NCBI RefSeq assembly: GCF_016808335.1
Contig: NC_053149.1
Coordinates: forward strand, 25,085,238 to 25,149,237
From: Panicum virgatum
Taxonomy: Eukaryota > Streptophyta > Magnoliopsida > Poales > Poaceae
Direction of reading: 5' to 3'
Length of the DNA stretch: 64,000 bases
Part shown: positions 1-11,043 of the stretch, piece after piece
Numbering within the stretch: position 1 is the stretch's first letter
How the letters are laid out: each line of letters starts with the position of its first letter
Notes under the pieces: model-generated
What the model saw: the letters and a program-made list of their open reading frames with translations, nothing else
Databases searched by the model: none
What the model was told of the DNA's origin: nothing
Program-made: the position numbers and the translations under genes

Positions 1-1
1 G

Positions 2-3000
2 CCACCGGCTCCAGTGAGAGGGGAATCTGACACTGATGCTGAGTGGCAGGAAAAGCAAAGGGACTATGCTCCCATAAAGATGGCTTATGATCTCCAAAAG
101 ATAAAATGGAATAATGCCAACAAGAAATGTGTAGCAGTGATAAAGAACACAATTGATCCTAACATTTTGGGTTCAATTGGAGAGTGTGATTCAGCTGCAG
201 AGTACCTTGAAAAGATAAAGAACCAGTTTACTGGTTCTTCAAAGACATATGCCACACAGATCATAGAGCAGTTGGTCACAAAGAGATACTATGGCAATGC
301 CGGTACTATAAGAGATCATATCATGGGGATGTGCGCCTTGAACTCCAAGCTCAAACCAATGAACTTGGATCTCAAGGAAGAGTTTATGGTGCACCTGGTG
401 TTCGCTTCTCTGCCAAAAGAGTTTGCAACATTCGTTGTAAACTATAACTCACAGCCAGAGAAGTGGAACATGGAAAAGGCTATTGCCATGTGTGCACAAG
501 AAGAAGATAGACTCAATAAACAGAATGGTGGGTCTGTCAATTTTGTGCATAATAACAAGAAAAGGCCTTTCCATGCTGCTTCTTCCTCTAAAGCTAAAGA
601 CAAAGCCCCTATGCCACAAAAGTATCAGCAACAGCGTCAGCAACAGCGCACTGCAGCACAAGATGAGTGCTTCCACTGCTTTGACAAGGGGCATCGTAAA
701 ACAGATTGTCCCACTTACTTAAAGATGATAATGGCAAAGAATGGTGAGAATGTAATTTCATTTGTTAATGAATCCCTGTATTTAAAGTTTTCTAAATCTA
801 CTTGGTGGATTGATTCTGGTGCAACTGTGCATGTTGCAAATTCTTTACAGGGATTCCGTTCGACAAGGACTACGCAAAGAAGCGAAAGACACATTAAAGT
901 CGCGAACGGAGTACAAGCAGATGTTGAAGCTGTTGGCGATGTCTCCATCGAGCTAGTTAATGGTTTCATGCTTGTATTAAAAGATGTTTTATTTGTTCCT
1001 TCGCTTCAAAGAAACTTGATAAGTGTATCACGCTTAGACACAGATGGTTTTGGTTGTCATTTTGCGAATGGCAAATGTGAACTATGGTTTGATAATAATT
1101 GTATTGGTGATGCTGTCCTTTACAATGATCTTTATTTATTGTCTATGCGTGATAAAGTGCATTCTGTATGTAATGTGAATGTGAATGAATCCTTGTCAGA
1201 GAAAGAAACAAAGAAACGAAAGAGAACTCAAGATACTTCATCGAAATTATGGCACTGTCGTTTAGGCCATATTTCGAGGGGGAGAATTGAAAGATTAGTG
1301 AAGAGTGAAATTCTTCCACAGTTAGAGTTCTCTGATCTTGAACAATGCGTCGAATGCATTAAAGGAAAATTTGTAAAGCAAATTAAAAAGGGTGACAAAC
1401 GAAGTGCAGGAATGTTAGAAATAATTCACACTGATATATGTGGACCGTTTCCTGTGAAAAGTGTGGATGGCTATGATTCGTTCATAGACGATTACTCCCG
1501 CTATGGTTACATTTATCCAATTAAAGAAAGATCTGAAGCATTGGATAAATTTAAAATATTCAAAGCTGAGGTTGAAAATCAGCTTGACAAAAGAATTAAA
1601 ATAGTAAGATCAGACAGTGGAGGGGAGTACTATGGTCGACATACCCCTTATGGACAAGTTCCTGAACCTTTTGCGAGGTTTTTACAGAAAAATGGTATAG
1701 TTGCCCAATATTCTACACCGGGGGAGCCTCAGCAAAATGGAGTAGCTGAAAGGCGCAACCGTACACTAATGGATATGGTGCGCAGTATGATGAGTTATTC
1801 CTCATTGCCATTGAGTCTGTGGATGGAGGCGTTGAAAACCGCCATCCATATTCTCAACAGAGTGCCAAGCAAATCGGTGCCCAAAACGCCGTATGAGCTA
1901 TGGACAGGAAGAGAACCCTCACTGACTCACCTACGGGTCTGGGGGAGCCCAGCTGAGGCTAAAGTGTTTAATCCAAATATTGGAAAACTGGATCCCAAAA
2001 CTGTAAGCTGCCATTTCATAGGCTATCCTGAAAAGTCGAAAGGTTTTCGTTTCTACTGCCCAGACAGACATACAAAGTTTGTAGAAACGAGACATGCTGT
2101 CTTTCTAGAAAGTGAAATGATCAGGGGGAGCATGGTACCTAGAGAAATTGACCTTGAGGAGAAGCGGGTGTATGTGCCTACTCCTATGATTCAAGAGTCA
2201 TTTTTCTCACTACCTGTTGATGCTGCACCAAAAGTTCCTGAAATAGTGACGTCAGTACCTTCTTCGGTTGTTGCTGCGCCAACTATTCTAGTTATTACGG
2301 TGTCAACACCTGTCGCAACTCCACCCATACCAACAGTGAGCGAAGGTTTGGAACCTGTCATCCAGGAACCGCCTGAACCCGCGGTTGGACATGAGGAGGA
2401 GGTGCTACAGCCCCCTATGGAAAATATGCCAGAAGTTGAGGCACAAAATGTGCCACAAGCAGTGGCCCTTAGAAGGTCACAAAGAGAAAGAAGGTCGGCT
2501 ATTTCTAGCGACTATGAAGTTTATAATACAGAAGAGGTTCATATGGAGGGTGATCCCACTTCATATGAAGAAGCCATGAGAAGTATTCACTCATCTAAAT
2601 GGTTGGAAGCTATGAAGGATGAGATGAAATCAATGAGTTCCAATGGTGTTTGGGACTTAGAGGAAATTCCTAAAGGAGCCAAAACAGTAGGCTGTAAATG
2701 GGTTTATAAGATAAAACATGACTCCAAAGGGAATGTAGAAAGGTTCAAAGCACGACTCGTGGCAAAAGGCTTTACGCAAAGAGAAGGGATAGACTATAAC
2801 AAAACCTTTTCTCCGGTTTCGTGTAAAGATTCCTTCAGGATTATAATGGCATTGGTGGCACATTATGACTTAGAGTTACATCAGATGGATGTAAAGACGG
2901 CATTCCTTAATGGGGATTTGTATGAAAATGTTTACATGGCACAACCAAAAGGTTTTGTCATGAAAGAAAAAGAACATATGGGGTGTCGCTTAAAGAAATC

Positions 3001-4111
3001 CATTTATGGATTAAAGCAAGCCTCTAGGCAGTGGTATTTAAAGTTTGATGAAACCATAAGAAAATTTGGGTTTAAAGAAAATGAGGAGGACAATTGCATT
3101 TATGCAAAGTTCAGAAGTGGAAAATTTATTTTCCTGATCCTATATGTAGATGACATTCTACTTGCTAGTAGTGATGTTGGTCTGCTACTGGAGACAAAGA
3201 AATTCTTGTCCTCAAACTTTGATATGAAAGATCTTGGTGAAGCTTCATTTATTTTGGGAATTGAAATTCACCGAGATAGAACAAAGGGGGTATTGGGACT
3301 GTCACAAAAGGCATACTTAGAAAAAGTTCTAAAGAAATACAGTATGCATATGTGCAAGCCTTCACCTGCTCCAATACTCAAGGGCGATAGATTTGGGAAA
3401 TTTCAATGTCCCAGGAACCAATATGAGACCGATCAAATGAAAGCGGTTCCATATGCTTCAGCTGTAGGAAGCATACAGTATGCTCAAGTTTGTACACGCC
3501 CTGACTTAGCTTTTGTTACCGGGATACTTGGCAGATATCAAAGTAATCCATGACAGGCACACTGGATTATGGTAAAGAAAGCATTACGTTATGTGCAAGG
3601 CACAAAAGGCCTCATGCTAACATACAGAAAATCCGATTCCCTAGAGATAGAAGGGTACTCAGATGCGGATTTTGCGGGGGACATTGATGACCGAAAGTCC
3701 ACGTCCGGTTATGTGTTCACACTCGCTGGGGGAGCTATATCGTGGAAAAGCTCCAAACAAAGCGTCACTGCATCATCGACGATGTACGCTGAATTTGTAG
3801 CATGTTGAATGGTTAAATGGTTAAAGAAATTTATACCCGGTTTAAGAGTGGTAGACAGCATTCAAAGACCACTCAGAATGTACTGCGACAATGAACCAGC
3901 AGTGTTTTATGCTCACAACAATAAGTCAAGTGGTGCTGCCAAACACATTGACATAAAGTTTTATGTTGTGAAGGAGAAAATCCAGAATCACTCTATTACA
4001 CTCGAGCATATAAGTACAAAGAAAATGCTTGCGGATCCGCTCACTAAAGGCTTACCACCCAATGTGTTCATGGAACACATAGCCGGCATGGGTTTAAGGG
4101 AAAGCCTGTGA
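2..4111 (+). pseudogene. Ty1/copia gag-pol polyprotein (partial, two in-frame TGA stops)
   Basis: This is one reading frame from the left edge to 4111, broken by TGA at 3551-3553 and 3806-3808. It holds a UBN2-like Gag region, a zinc knuckle ([14 protein letters not shown], near 669), an aspartic protease ([13 protein letters not shown], near 805), the GAG-pre-integrase motif ([10 protein letters not shown], near 1248), integrase core residues ([23 protein letters not shown]), reverse transcriptase with YVDD at 3142-3153, and RNase H (SDADFAGD, near 3660). No ATG begins the frame inside the window; the first codons are open to the edge. The first stop probably replaces a Trp codon. The second lies where several residues seem deleted. 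A few residues also look missing before the DDYSR motif of integrase. The product would be cut before RNase H. Confidence 0.92.
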
Positions 4112-4295
4112 TTTCTGGAAAACAAAAGGGCCCAAAAGATAAAGAATTTGTTTCAAAAACAGTGATGTGTGTGGTAGCTGTTGAGTCTATCCGCCTTGGA
4201 CCGTGATGATAAAGCATGCTCTATTCACTAATCTGTGATGGAACAACTAAAGGTAAAGTTTCAGGCAAAAGTATAAAGTTAAAGTACAAAGTGAG

Positions 4296-4309
4296 ATCAA
4301 GGGGGAGAA
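4296..4309 (+). other. Polypurine tract of the copia element
   Basis: The purine-rich run (tcaagggggagaa) lies immediately before the TG that opens the 3' LTR. It is the expected priming site for plus-strand DNA synthesis. Confidence 0.85.
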
Positions 4310-4834
4310 TGTTGGATTGATCTCTTTCCTAATAGACCCAACGGTCTATTAGGCCCTTGATTTGCGCCCTGATCGGGGGCGCCCAACCCTTAATGGTTGG
4401 TGGGCCCCCGCTGCACAGCGCTAAAATTAAAAGGGGGTGAAGGGGCTGGGGCACGGTGTACGAAGTTCATCGCGCCGCCAGCACCTTCTCCCACATCCTA
4501 AACCCTAGCCGATCTAGAGGGGCGCTGGAGCAGCGGGAATCCCCACCACTGCCATTGACGCTGGTTGATCTACGTCGACGTCACCGTTCTCGACTCCGAT
4601 GCCACGTCCGCGACGCCTCTGCACTGCTCGTCGCCGCCTTTGAGCGGATCTCCATCAACGAACCTGTGATGGCTGGATCAAGCTCTTCTGCAGGCACCGA
4701 AGGTCCTCAATCTCGCTCCTCTCTCTCTTTTCTCTGTGTTAGTGTTGTAGATCTAGGACATTGTTGCACTCAGATCAAGGAAAGAAAGAGAAATCCTCAC
4801 TGATCCGTGCTCTAGTGTGATCCTAATCCTAACA
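4310..4834 (+). repeat. 3' LTR of the copia element (about 525 bp)
   Basis: It starts TGTTGGATTGATC after the polypurine tract and ends GATCCTAATCCTAACA, giving imperfect terminal inverted repeats with TG...CA ends. The open frame at 4456-4803 inside it is not conserved with anything I recognise and is regarded as chance. The matching 5' LTR is outside the window. Confidence 0.85.
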
Positions 4835-5112
4835 CAGCCTTCTCAGCCTCTTCGTCGTTATCATCATCACCTACATCGGTGAGTAGGGGCATCGAATTTG
4901 TACATCATCTGCTTATATAATTAATTAATTACCTTTTTGTCGGCACAACAGTGCTGCTGTTCGGGTATGCCCTCTGCAAGCTGGGCATCGTCAAGTGCGT
5001 GGCCAAGAACGCCTTCAAGATGGTGTGGAAGCCCTGCTCGGCTGCTGCCGCACGCGCCGTTGGGAGAGTGCGCAGGCCGTCGCCCTGGGTGATTTTTTTC
5101 TTACTTTTTTGA
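4835..5112 (+). pseudogene. Small membrane protein gene, last two exons, truncated by the copia insertion
   Basis: Two exons can be read across a short intron. Exon A is 4835-4878, the intron 4879-4951 has GT (cg|gtgagt) and AG (acaacag) borders, and exon B is 4952-5112, ending in TGA. The phase is kept across the junction. The product is a strongly hydrophobic segment rich in Val, Ile and Leu, followed by a Cys- and Lys-containing tail (ALCKLGIVKCVAKNAFKMVW), which looks like a single-pass membrane protein with a Cys-rich cytosolic end. The upstream part of the gene would lie left of the copia element, outside the window. I do not recognise the family with certainty and give no function. The last codons run into a T-rich tract, so the natural stop may differ. 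Confidence 0.6.
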
Positions 5113-5339
5113 AATAGAGATGCACGTGGAATTGTATGGATTGTATTTATCTTATGGGATTGTATCTATCTTGTGAACGATTCTCTGAATGCTTTGTGGG
5201 ATCTATGAGTATTTTATTTGGGTTGATTCAATATTTTGTGGTTGATTTTTTCGAATGAATCGTTGATACTGCTAGTGGAGGATGGGAGGGGAACGGGAGA
5301 GAGTGCAAGGGAATGGGAACATAAGAGGATGTGAGCGAA

Positions 5340-5499
5340 CGGGCGTAGCGGCTTTTGGTACCAAAGGAGGTTTTAGGTACCGGGTGATTTACCCGGTGAC
5401 AAAAGCAGACACTTTTGGTACCACTTTGCTAGCACCGGTTGGAGAACCGGGACTGAAGCTCGTTTTCAACCGGTACTAAAAGCTCTTTCTCTAGTAGTG
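5340..5499. mobile_element. CACTA element end fragment
   Basis: Subterminal repeats of the kind seen in grass CACTA elements (accggttggagaaccggg, aaccggtactaaaag) lead to a terminal CTAGTAGTG ending at 5499, the reverse complement of CACTACTAG. No matching left terminus is visible near 5270, so this is a truncated or rearranged copy. The sequence on its right is gypsy gag. Confidence 0.6.
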
Positions 5500-5502
5500 C
5501 AA

Positions 5503-5716
5503 CTCCATCAACTATTGGGCCGATTTAGAGAAGCAGTTCCACGAGTATTTCTTCATCGGGATCCATGAGTTGCGCCTTGCAGACCTAATCGTGATCCAAT
5601 CGAGGAATAATGAATCCATTCCGGAATACATTCAAAGATTCCACGACATCAGGAGCGGATGCTTCAATCTCGACAAGACAACATGTCGATGGGAGCTGGC
5701 CAATGCTGAAGCATAA
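5503..5716 (+). pseudogene. Ty3/gypsy gag fragment
   Basis: The open stretch resembles part of the Retrotrans_gag core (motifs WADLEKQFHEYFF, ELRLADL, PEYIQRFHDI). It aligns with the gag of gypsy element 3 near 51650-51810, including the DLEKQFH and IQRF/LQRF motifs. The frame closes at a TAA near 5715. The rest of gag and all of pol are missing, so this is an internally deleted relic. The CACTA end at 5499 borders it directly, suggesting that the CACTA inserted into gag. Confidence 0.7.
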
Positions 5717-5792
5717 AAGGGAGATGGAACAAAGGAAGATAGGTTAATGTGGCATCTCAGACGATTGAGCGAATTGGTGCTGATGGATTAAG

Positions 5793-6060
5793 TTAGCAAT
5801 GTGTTGTGTGGAGTCCGAGAATAGTTTGGGTTATTTGTTTCAGAAAGAATGTTTTCTTTTTAGTGAAGTCATGTGGAGTCGTTATCGACTAAGATTTATT
5901 AGCTTATAAGCTATAAATAGCAGGCTTGAGAGGGTTTTGCTTTTTCATTATCCGCGACTTCGCCAAACCCTATTTTTTCTTTTTCTTTTTTCTCGATGGG
6001 TTCATCTGGTTGGCAGGGCTGCATCGCTTTGATCTCTGGAATTTATCTATGTATAATAGG
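5793..6060 (+). repeat. Degenerate LTR-like segment following the gag fragment
   Basis: It resembles the promoter half of the LTRs of gypsy elements 1 and 3: a TATAAATA box at 5912-5919, then a T-rich leader with 'gcgacttcgcc', comparable to 'gcggcttcgc' in element 1. Its limits are not clear, and the link to the gag fragment is by position. Confidence 0.4.
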
Positions 6061-6869
6061 TAAACAAGATTGAATATACATACGTCGGGTCCAAATTTAT
6101 CTATTAGTTTCTAATGGTTATTTTTCTTAGATTACTATCCAACGACTACAGATTGATGGGCTATAATGAATTGAAGTAGGTTATAGAATATAGAAGTCCG
6201 AATTGGATTTGATAAATGGTATCAAATTTACCGCACAACACACATTTTGTCTCCGGCCTCTTGGCCACACAACACATATAGCCCATCTCACAACCTGGCA
6301 GCTGCAGAGAGCAGCCGCGCTGCAGCCACATTCTTTTTCGCAGCTACCCTCCTAAACATTTGCAGCTGCAACCGAGCGGCCGACCGGCGGTGCATTTTAC
6401 TCTCTACTCTAGGAATTATGCTTCTTGTTTCTTGTTAAGCATGCATGCATGTCGAGAAATCCATATAGTTGATATTTGGTTAATAAATAATATAATATTT
6501 TTTGGCTGGTGACTAGTAATTGCGCCTGTGCTAACACCACGGGTAAGCAAAAAAAATGCAGCAATTGCTAATTACTTTTGTCCCTCTTTACTGTACCTTT
6601 ATCTTTTCCCCCATAACCAAACATTACCTTTTCTTTTTATTATAATGAACAATAGAACATATCACTACGTATATAAGCAGACAAGAAGTTGTACGTCAAC
6701 GAGAGTTTTAAATTAAAGATTTTAAAATCATAGCATATTGTATTTGCTCAAAAGTTTTACAAAAAGTTAAGACAGAACTTTATAAGCAAGTTAACCTAAC
6801 ATTACACATCTCAGTCCACTATTGCTATTAAAATACAATCATCTAAGCCTTGTATTTTTTTCAGAACTT
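6061..6869. other. AT-rich intergenic stretch with no recognised gene
   Basis: No open frame here resembles a protein I know. The sequence is AT-rich with a short GC-richer part near 6250-6400. Nothing else can be supported. Confidence 0.5.
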
Positions 6870-6945
6870 AAAAGTATGTCGGCAGGTGCTTACTTTAAAA
6901 GGCTTGCAATAAAAAAGTATGTCGGCAGGTGCTTACTTAAAAGGC
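6870..6945. repeat. Direct duplication of about 33 bp
   Basis: The unit aaagtatgtcggcaggtgct plus 'tactttaaaaggct' occurs at 6870-6904 and again, with one base fewer, near 6914-6945. About 10 bases separate the copies. Confidence 0.85.
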
Positions 6946-7089
6946 TCGGCTCACCACATATTTGTCTATTCAAAATACAAAACCTGAAAACTTATGCTTG
7001 GTAAGCAGAAGAAAAAATCTGCCACTCCATCCACCATTATTGCAAATTGCAATCAAAATATTTGCATCCTCTATGAAGGAACAATTCGG

Positions 7090-7939
7090 TAGCATGGGCC
7101 ACCATCTCACTATCTTGTTCATGAAAAGAAAAAGTAACAGGACACCATCAGGTGGGCCCTGGAAAAATCGGGTAACTTCTCAACAAGCTCAATGTATAGG
7201 TGGCTCTCTCACAGGGGGGTGAGTGATAAAAGATTGAGACGTATTTGGACCAGCAAACTTCCTCTAAAGCTCAAATTTTTTTCTCTGGCAAATTACACAA
7301 CAGGCTACCAACAGGAGTGGAGCTGAAAAAAAGAAAGTGGAAAGGAAATGCCAGGTGCAATATTTGCAATGTACCAAAAACTACTGATCATATTTTCTTT
7401 TCATGCATTGTGGCCAAGTTTCTTTGGACCTGTTTCAAGGAAGCTTTAAGTTGGGACCGGATCCCAGGGGGGTGGCAGGATTTCTTGGATAACTGGATTC
7501 CATTGTGGTGTAAGGACTATAATGCTAAACTCTTTCTGCTAACCATGGTGATCGACCTGGGCGCTTTGGACCTCTCGCAACAAACGGGCAATTGAAGGCC
7601 TGTTTCCACGTTACCCGGCTGACCTCTTGTTCAAAACTAATGCACTCTTGCAGAAATGGCGAGTACTACAGCGTGACAGCGTCCAAATCAAGATCACAGA
7701 ATGGGCCGGGCAAGTAAGAAGGTGGATGGAGACCATCCAGGAGGAAATAGGACGGCGACCAGCTGAAGACCTTTTTCTTTGAGTCTCCCTGTTTTCTGTT
7801 TTAGCATTTTAGTTGTCAGCTCTTAGTGGACTGTTGTTGTTGGCTCTGCTTTCTTTGTAAACTGGTATCCCCAGTAAACCATGTACGCTGTTTTTCTCTT
7901 TCTATAAAAGCCGGGTAAAACCCTTTTCTAAAAAAAAAC
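7090..7939 (+). pseudogene. LINE (L1-type) 3' remnant: reverse-transcriptase zinc-binding domain and 3' end
   Basis: The remnant begins with a typical L1 C-terminal region (motif DTIRWALEKSGNFS at 7141, then RIWTSKLPLKLKFF near 7230). It continues, after a frameshift near 7290, into the zf-RVT domain (CNICNVPKTTDHIFFSC near 7357, a C-C-H-C pattern). Another shift near 7550 leads to a basic C-terminus ending at a TGA at 7780-7782. A 3' UTR follows and ends in an A-run at 7931-7939, as expected for target-primed retroposition. The endonuclease and reverse transcriptase are absent, so the copy is 5'-truncated. A clear target duplication was not found. Confidence 0.82.
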
Positions 7940-8255
7940 TTGCAATGCTTCTGGAGCTATGTACAGATTTCAGATGAAAATACTCAAGGACAATAAAAGA
8001 AAGCATACTGAACACAAAGATTTTGCTTTAAGCAATATGGCCTCTACAAGCAAGCTTACAGAGTGCATGGACACATGCGCCGTCGATCTCCCAGCCCAGT
8101 GCGCCCGTGCCCACGACCTCTATGGTTTGGCGTGTCGGGGCCTGCCGCTGCTCGTCCCGCCGGTCGGCGCGTGGAGCTTTGGCGGCCTGAGGGAGGCGCG
8201 GCGGCTGGACCTGAGGCACACTGCGGGTGGCTAGGTTCCTTTTTTTTGTTTTTTG
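7940..8255. other. GC-rich leader upstream of the MuDR-like gene
   Basis: It has a GC-rich part at 8060-8235 followed by a T-rich tract (8240-8254) that could be the end of an intron before the first recognisable MuDR-like exon. No coding sequence is identified. No terminal inverted repeat was found. Confidence 0.35.
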
Positions 8256-9209
8256 CAATTCCATTTGAAATGGGGGAGCAGCCAGCAGATAGCAATATAT
8301 AAATTTGACCCAAACACTGGTGGAGAAAAGATTTTGTTGGATGATAAAGCCTTGTCACTTGCTTTATTAGAAAGAGAGAATCGGAAGAATCTGTTTCTGT
8401 ATGTTGATGTGCAGTCTAAAGCTGTCACTGAAGTGATGAGCAATGTGAGCATAAATAACGTTAGTGCACCTGAACAATCAAATAATGAGGTAGGAGATGT
8501 AGATTTAATTGATTGGGATAGCCTGGATATTACTCCAGTTGGACAAGATCAGGTAGGTGCTGCTGTTTGTGTCATGGATGAAGAGGCAATGTATGAATTT
8601 CTTGGTCTTAGAGCAGAGGATGAAAGAGTAGAAAAAGAGAGGGCTGCAGCTGAAGAAGAGGCAGCTGAAGAAATTGGGGCTATGGATTTAGATGGTGCTG
8701 AATTACCATTTGATGATCATATTCCTGGTGAAGAAGCAGCTTTCTATGATAGGGAGGATCCTCCTATGGATGCTGGAACAGTGTACCATAGTATGGAAGA
8801 AGTCCGGGCAGCTGTAAGGCAGCATGCTATTAAAGGGCAGTTTGAGCTTGGAATTGAAAAGTCATGTCAAACGTTGTTCAGGGGCTATTGCAAAGCTAAT
8901 GGTTGTAAATGGGCCATTGTCGCACGGAAAATGAGTGGCACAAAGCAAGACAGGGTATAGCTTTTGCTAACTTACCCTGTTTTCATACTAACATGTAGCT
9001 TTATTATTTCCTGTTTACCTAACTATGATAAACACCTATTATTTTGAAGCTAACCAAGCTATTTTTGTTTGCAGATTACATTGAACAAGGAAGAGCACTT
9101 TTGTGCATCAACCGGGAGAGTGAGGACCAAGATGGCAACATATCATTGGGTGGTAGAGAAGGCTAATCCCTTTTCTTAAGAAGGATGCAAACACTGGTGC
9201 AAAGAAACT

Positions 9210-9299
9210 GCAAAAGGAGCTAGAAGATAAGTATCAGGTATCTATTGGATATTCAACTATATGGCTTGGTAGGCAAAAGGAGCTAGAAGATAAGTATCA
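9210..9299. repeat. 27-bp direct repeat at the deletion point of the MuDR-like gene
   Basis: Identical 27-bp copies (beginning gcaaaaggagctagaagata) lie at 9210-9236 and 9273-9299. They sit where the central transposase region is missing, which suggests filler DNA or slippage during repair. Confidence 0.9.
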
Positions 9300-9736
9300 A
9301 ACCGTTGCCTGACAAGTCCCAGTGGCCTCATGTGAATCTTGGCTTCAAGGTCTTGCCGCCGTTGTCCAAGAGAGAAGTTGGGAGGCAAAGAAAAAATAGA
9401 TATCCAAGCTGCTTGGAGGACAAAGGCAACAAACCAAGAGGCAAAGGGGCTACCAAGAGGCAAAGGGGCCTGGCAGGTTTAGTGTAAGAATTTCTTTCAA
9501 TTTGGACATAGGACTACATCACCAAAGTGCCCGCTAAATGGAACTAAGAAGAGGTATGTATGAGCTGTTATTTTTTCTTGCATATTTTCAGTTTTGAAGT
9601 TCTGAAATTTTTATAAATGTAACACATTTATAGGAAGAGCCGGGATAAAAAAGGGAAGGCTAGGAGGCCACCTGGTACTAGCAAGGAAGGTGCAAGTACA
9701 TCAAAAAGACAGGGTTGAGGAGCAAGAAAGTTCATT

Positions 9737-9790
9737 CAGCACAACACAAGAAGGTGCCACCGTCAGCACAACACAAGAAGGTGCCACCGT
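9737..9790. repeat. 27-bp perfect tandem duplication
   Basis: The unit begins cagcacaacacaagaaggtg and is repeated head to tail at 9737-9763 and 9764-9790. Its length of nine codons would not shift the frame of the transposase tail. Confidence 0.92.
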
Positions 9791-10097
9791 CCCTACAGAA
9801 AGGTATTTCGTGCCACAAATTTTGATTAATGTTTTCATTTCAGCCTTGTTTATGTAATCTGTCACAAATTTAATATCTATTTCAGCCTACAAGTGATGTC
9901 GACAGAGGGTGTGACAACATGCAGTATTCCAAAGAGTTTGAAGAAGGCAGCTTTTAAAAAGAAACTTACTCCAACTAAAAAGAAGCTACCTACCAAGAAG
10001 AAACTGTGAAGACCTTTCCATGTAATGCTTTTGTATTTTGATAGACACAACACCTTTTATGCTTGTGTGCTACCACCTGTTATGCTTTTGTGTGGTC

Positions 10098-10206
10098 CTA
10101 GAACCTATCATTGTATTTTCAAAACCTATCATGTCATTGTATTTTCAGAACCTATCATTGTATTTTCAGAATTGTATTTTCAGGACCTATCATTGTATTT
10201 TCAGAA
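10098..10206. repeat. Imperfect tandem repeat downstream of the MuDR-like gene
   Basis: Several copies of 'cctatcattgtattttcaga' and shorter variants (cattgtattttcag) occur in a row, with unit lengths of about 15-25 bp. They lie in the probable 3' region of the transposase gene. Confidence 0.8.
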
Positions 10207-10469
10207 CCATGTCAGAATGTCAGACTCAGTGTGAGAACATGTCAAGTTTATTGGCTCACATATATCCAACTGATCATGATATTAATTCAACCCTCAAAGA
10301 AGCAGAATACAGGGACATGCTGTCCAATTTTTTTAAAAAAATTAACAACACAGATCATCAAACCAAATAACAGATTGGTCACACCTCCATATCATTGCAT
10401 TGATAAACATAGGGACAATCCAGATTATAAAGATCTCCATTACAAATGCCATTACACAGATCTAATGCT

Positions 10470-11043
10470 TTACTTAAGTGCAAATCCCACAACTAACAAC
10501 AACACAAACAGCACAACACATGCACATTTCATTTTCCTTTCTTCATTCTTCAAGTCCTCAATTTGCAGCTTCATCTTTAGCATCTCAATTAAATCATGCA
10601 ATCCCTCCCTGACTTACTCAATTGGTTCCACTTCATGGACACCATCCATCTCAACATTGGTCCTGCAATGCCCCGGGTAGCCTTTGGTCTCAAGGTAGTG
10701 CTCATACTTATCCGGAAACATGTAAAACCCACATCGATTTTCCTCCTGCAAAAATTCCAATCAGATTTTTAGTCCACTTGTAAATCAATACGAATCAATA
10801 TGAATTTCAGAGAAACCTCACCAATTCATTGTATCTTTGGCATTTGAAAAATCTCTTGCCTCAATTATTAGTCCACTTGCAAGTGAAAGCAACCAGCCTC
10901 AAATCCTTGCAGTACAGACACATGATGAGTGGCAGATTGGTCACCTCATTAACCACAGCCGGTGGGGCGACCTCCAGCGGGTCGGTGCGCCCAGCATGAC
11001 TGGCTGCAGTGCTCGGTTTTGCGTAGCAGGGGCCCTCCTCCAC
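10470..11043 (-). pseudogene. GRF-type zinc finger protein gene, two exons, two stops
   Basis: Reading on the minus strand, exon 1 (about 11043-10822) holds the first half of a GRF zinc finger (CLYCKDLRLVAFTCKWTNN, then a TGA at 10863-10861, then GKRFFKCQRYNEL). It ends at a GT donor at 10821. The intron ends in TTTTTGCAG, and exon 2 (10745-10470) gives the CGFY half (EENRCGFYMFPDKYEHYLE). A TAA follows at 10616-10614, then, in the same frame, a charged helix (LIEMLKMKLQIEDLKNEERK) and a hydrophobic tail (CACVVLFVLLLVVGFALK) before the final stop. The layout is therefore GRF finger, coiled coil, C-terminal membrane anchor. Both internal stops look like point mutations. It is convergent with the MuDR-like gene, so it may belong to the same transposon. 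Its function is unknown. Confidence 0.72.

Larger units (their letters stand above)
1..4834 (+). mobile_element. Ty1/copia LTR retrotransposon, 3' part
   Basis: The order gag, protease, integrase, reverse transcriptase, RNase H, polypurine tract and 3' LTR identifies a copia element; integrase lies before reverse transcriptase, as is usual in this superfamily. The left LTR, primer site and start of gag lie outside the window, so its target duplication cannot be checked. The right end lies directly against exon sequence of a membrane-protein gene (4835-5112), so the element appears to have inserted into that gene. The polyprotein has two in-frame stops, so this copy is not autonomous. Confidence 0.93.
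8256..10009 (+). pseudogene. MuDR-type (Mutator-like) transposase gene, catalytic domain deleted
   Basis: The first block (8256-8954) is an acidic N-terminal region followed by the MuDR DNA-binding region (MEEVRAAVRQHAIKGQF; CKANGCKWAIVARK). It ends at a plausible GT donor (8955), and a second exon starts after 'tttgcag' at 9075 (ITLNKEEHFCASTGR). The whole DDE catalytic domain is missing. The C-terminal part resumes near 9305 (LPDKSQWPHVNLGFKVLPPL) and runs, with a frameshift, to a degenerate CCHC knuckle (FGHRTTSPKC, near 9500; the second Cys is Phe) and a Lys-rich tail ending near 10009. No ATG starts the first block, so the N-terminus is truncated or lies in another exon. A GRF-zinc-finger gene faces it from the right. 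Confidence 0.83.

Noticed and set aside
4456..4803. 115-codon frame in the copia LTR
   Set aside because: It is confined to LTR sequence with no protein family likeness.
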